A stretch of 34,225 bases of DNA, taken from the NCBI GenBank assembly GCA_002310115.1, contig DBYI01000081.1, positions 1 to 34,225 on the forward strand. Direction: 5' to 3'. Position numbers and translations under genes: made by a program. Positions 32,791 through 34,225 of this stretch are shown piece after piece. The first letter of the stretch is position 1. Each line of letters opens with the position of its first letter. Source of the DNA: Ruminococcus flavefaciens. Lineage in GTDB: Bacteria; Bacillota; Clostridia; Oscillospirales; Ruminococcaceae. Under the pieces are notes generated by a model. That model searched no databases. It saw nothing but the letters and a program-made list of their open reading frames with translations, and was not told the origin of the DNA.

Positions 32791-33135
32791 ATGTATGTGC
32801 AGCTTATTTGTAAGGTCCCTGAGGGAAATATTACATCAATTGAGGATATCAATAAATTTCTTGGTAAGATATATAATAGAAATGTCAGCGGATATCCCGA
32901 CAGACCTCTTCCACTTTATACTTCAAATGACAGTTCTATTCCATACTGGCGAGTAGTTTCAAGTCGAGGCGTTCTTGAAAACGGACGCGGAGGTACAAAA
33001 GAAATGCAGAAAGAGCAGCTGACAAAAGAGGGACTACCTGTCGTACAGCGCGGAAATCAGCCCAACTCTTATAAAGTTGAAAACTACAAGGACTATTTTT
33101 TCAATTTTAATATGTTGAAAATCGTAAACCAATAA
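32791..33135 (+). CDS. O6-alkylguanine-DNA alkyltransferase-like (ATL/MGMT DNA-binding domain) protein, probably 5'-truncated
   Basis: The only clear plus-strand gene at the right end. The 114 residues read from ATG 32791 contain the HTH-like start KVPEGNITSIEDINKFLGK and the motif IPYWRVVSSRGVL. The second is the MGMT/Ada active-site loop PCHRVV with the acceptor Cys replaced by Tyr. That makes it an alkyltransferase-like protein: it should bind damaged or modified guanine but cannot accept an alkyl group. The frame is open back to 32641 without a start codon (only an unusual ATT), and homology-like sequence (LEYGRDIPAAMYVQ) continues there, so the gene has probably lost its 5' end. Expression is doubtful, since the ATG has a weak SD. 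Whether it is functional is unclear. Confidence 0.6.
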   Translation: MYVQLICKVPEGNITSIEDINKFLGKIYNRNVSGYPDRPLPLYTSNDSSIPYWRVVSSRGVLENGRGGTKEMQKEQLTKEGLPVVQRGNQPNSYKVENYKDYFFNFNMLKIVNQ

Positions 33136-33177
33136 GTATAGAAAAGAGTGTTCACCATTGAACGCCCTTTTGAGTTA

Positions 33178-33739
33178 TTATTCCAATTCTCCTGTTTTAT
33201 ACTTTTGTTGTTCTTTCCCACGATAGCCTTTTTCGCCAAGAAACAACTCAATATTCCGTCTCATGTTTTTTAACTCATCAAGCTGCGGTCGCTCGTCTTT
33301 TATCTCAGCCCAGAGCTTGTCAGCTCCTGTCCTCAGTTTCTTCTGTTCTGCCCTGAGTTCTTTTATCAGCGAAGTTTTTTCCCTCCGAAAGACTTTTTAA
33401 TCGACCTCTCGGCGGCAGCATAAAGGATAAACTCAGCTTCATGTTCGTGCCTGTACTTTTCCTTGCCGAAATGCTTGGGAACACCTTCAACAACAGGTTT
33501 GGTCTTCCTGTAAACTTCGATATCCTTTATCTGTTCTTCAAGAACCTTTATGCGTTTTTCATTTGCTTTTGATATTTCTTTTTTCTCATATAGCTTATCT
33601 GACAATTCGGATATTTTTGCATCAAGGGTGGAAATATCGGAAATATTGTTTTCTGAAAGATAGTTCACAGTCTCAGCCACAAGTTTGAGGTTGAACACCT
33701 TTGCCCAATTCGCATATCCTTTTGATACATAATTGCAAA
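33178..33739 (-). pseudogene. ICE relaxase C-terminal fragment, frameshifted and cut by IS21
   Basis: The minus-strand frames read KGYANWAKVFNLKLVAETVN, a coiled-coil Lys/Glu-rich region, then RTKPVVEGVPKH...AEFILYAAAERSIK. After a frame change near 33365-33385 (a run of G and A) they continue with LIKELRAEQKKLRTGADKLW to a stop at 33178. This is the C-terminal helical region typical of Firmicutes ICE/conjugative transposon relaxases (KGYxxWAKxFNLKxMAxTxN). The relaxase nuclease domain is gone: an IS21-family end begins at 33740. It is a non-functional relic of a former integrative element. Confidence 0.8.
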
Positions 33740-33751
33740 TGTCAATATAAA

Positions 33752-33806
33752 AATGTCGTTTTTTGAAACTATAATAATGAAGGAAAAACGACATTATTAT
33801 GGTTTC
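33752..33806. repeat. Interleaved inverted repeats at the IS21 end
   Basis: AATGTCGTTTTT (33752-33763) is complementary to AAAAACGACATT (33784-33795), and GAAACTATAATAATG (33765-33779) to CATTATTATGGTTTC (33792-33806, one mismatch). The order X-Y-X'-Y' means the two stems cannot both form as simple hairpins. They are probably multiple transposase binding repeats. Confidence 0.65.
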
Positions 33807-33820
33807 ATTTTTGTTTCTCA

Positions 33821-34225
33821 TCAGTTATCTTCTGAAAGGAACTTCATCTGATCTTTCAGCCTGTAAGAAGGACCATTGATATTAACAACTGTACAATGAT
33901 GAAGCAAACGGTCTAGCAATGCATTAGTCAATACAGGTTCCTGGAAAATATCAGCCCACTTTGAAAAAGGACTATTCGTTGTTATGATCGTTGATAGTTT
34001 CTCATATCTCTTCGCAATCAGATTGAAAAAGAGATTTGCCGAATCTACGTCCATTTTCTGATACCCCAGTTCATCTATTATCAGAAGTTTGTAACGGCAG
34101 AAGAATTTGATCCTTGCTTCAAATCTGTTCTCATTGGAGGCTTTCTTTAATTGTGATATCAGATCCTGAAAAGAAATGAAGTAGACACAGTGCCTACGTT
34201 TGGCAGCTTCGATACCTATTGATAC
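33821..34225 (-). CDS. istB: IstB-type ATPase of IS21 element (partial, runs off right edge)
   Basis: The minus-strand frame is open from the window edge to the stop at 33821 (134 codons visible). It contains the Walker B LLIIDELGYQKMD, the sensor region SANLFFNLIAKRYEKLSTII and TTNSPFSKWADIFQEPVLTN, and the C-terminal LLDRLLHHCTVVNINGPSYR, all typical of IstB helper ATPases. IstB is an AAA+ protein that helps the IstA transposase choose targets. The Walker A is outside the window. The gene looks intact as far as it can be read, so the element may be active. It ends immediately before the IS21 terminal repeats. Confidence 0.92.
   Translation of the reverse strand, partial: VSIGIEAAKRRHCVYFISFQDLISQLKKASNENRFEARIKFFCRYKLLIIDELGYQKMDVDSANLFFNLIAKRYEKLSTIITTNSPFSKWADIFQEPVLTNALLDRLLHHCTVVNINGPSYRLKDQMKFLSEDN

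Larger units (their letters stand above)
33740..34225 (-). mobile_element. IS21-family insertion sequence (right part, runs off window)
   Basis: An istB-type gene runs off the right edge. Between its stop and the interrupted relaxase lie ~80 bases with terminal repeats. The end at 33740 (TGTCAATATAAAAATGTC) begins with TG as IS21 ends do and falls exactly in the relaxase frame, so this is the insertion boundary. The istA transposase would lie outside the window. Confidence 0.75.

Noticed and set aside
1..34225. CRISPR array, tRNA or rRNA genes
   Set aside because: No spaced direct repeats, tRNA-like cloverleaf with T-loop consensus, or rRNA sequence was seen on either strand.

Overview
The window looks like the chromosome of a low-GC, Gram-positive gut or rumen anaerobe. 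A Ruminococcus-like member of the Oscillospiraceae (Clostridia) is my best inference. The reasons are strong AGGAGG-type ribosome binding sites, SipW-type signal peptidases with TasA/camelysin-like substrates, a class B sortase, a fibro-slime domain in a giant secreted protein, Thr-rich surface protein stalks, and Tn916-type integrase and Firmicutes ICE relaxase fragments. No rRNA, tRNA or other taxonomic marker is present, so genus is not proven. Nearly every gene is on the minus strand.

Region 1 (1-6.77 kb) is a tightly packed operon read right to left from a consensus sigma-A promoter (TTGACA-N17-TATAAT, 6739-6767). It encodes a radical SAM protein, an unknown 233-aa protein, a PLD-nuclease/SF2-helicase fusion, an unlisted 57-aa protein, a DndD/Rad50-like ATPase with a zinc hook, and a further protein that runs off the left edge. 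The composition resembles an anti-phage or DNA-modification cassette but matches no named system I can recall. It is the best candidate here for an undescribed system.

Region 2 (6.8-12.15 kb) is a second operon. It encodes a secreted, membrane-anchored protein with a Thr-rich stalk, a lipoprotein with a C-terminal PD-(D/E)xK nuclease-like domain, an Imm70-type immunity protein, a Cys-rich protein with a GreA/B-like C-terminus, and a GTPase with a hydrophobic C-terminal region. The lipoprotein and Imm70 form a polymorphic toxin-immunity pair. The order surface protein, toxin, immunity, then accessory proteins suggests contact-dependent competition.

Region 3 (12.2-19.1 kb) is a mobile-element scrapyard around two working units. 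One unit is a serine recombinase with a membrane protein, behind a promoter whose -35 box lies in an 18-bp palindrome. The other is an ECF sigma factor with its anti-sigma factor. Between and around them lie an IS66 relic with a 95-bp MITE-like insertion, the 3' part of a group II intron (domains V-VI and maturase C-terminus), a Tn916-type integrase fragment, a second serine recombinase, an eroded HTH tail, and an IS3-family relic.

Region 4 (19.2-32.5 kb) is a surface-fibre or biofilm-matrix locus in two transcription units. Unit 1 encodes SipW-1, a 548-aa TasA/camelysin-like subunit, a PPRTG-sorted protein and a class B sortase. Unit 2 starts with its own promoter and a leader containing a strong terminator hairpin directly ahead of SipW-2. 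It continues with a second TasA-like protein, a 2367-aa fibro-slime/Cna-B-like adhesin and a third TasA-like protein. The SipW peptidases probably process the TasA-like subunits, and the sortase probably anchors the PPRTG protein.

Region 5 (32.6-34.2 kb) holds an O6-alkylguanine-transferase-like (ATL) fragment without the catalytic Cys, then a frameshifted ICE relaxase tail cut by an IS21-family element whose istB gene runs off the right edge.
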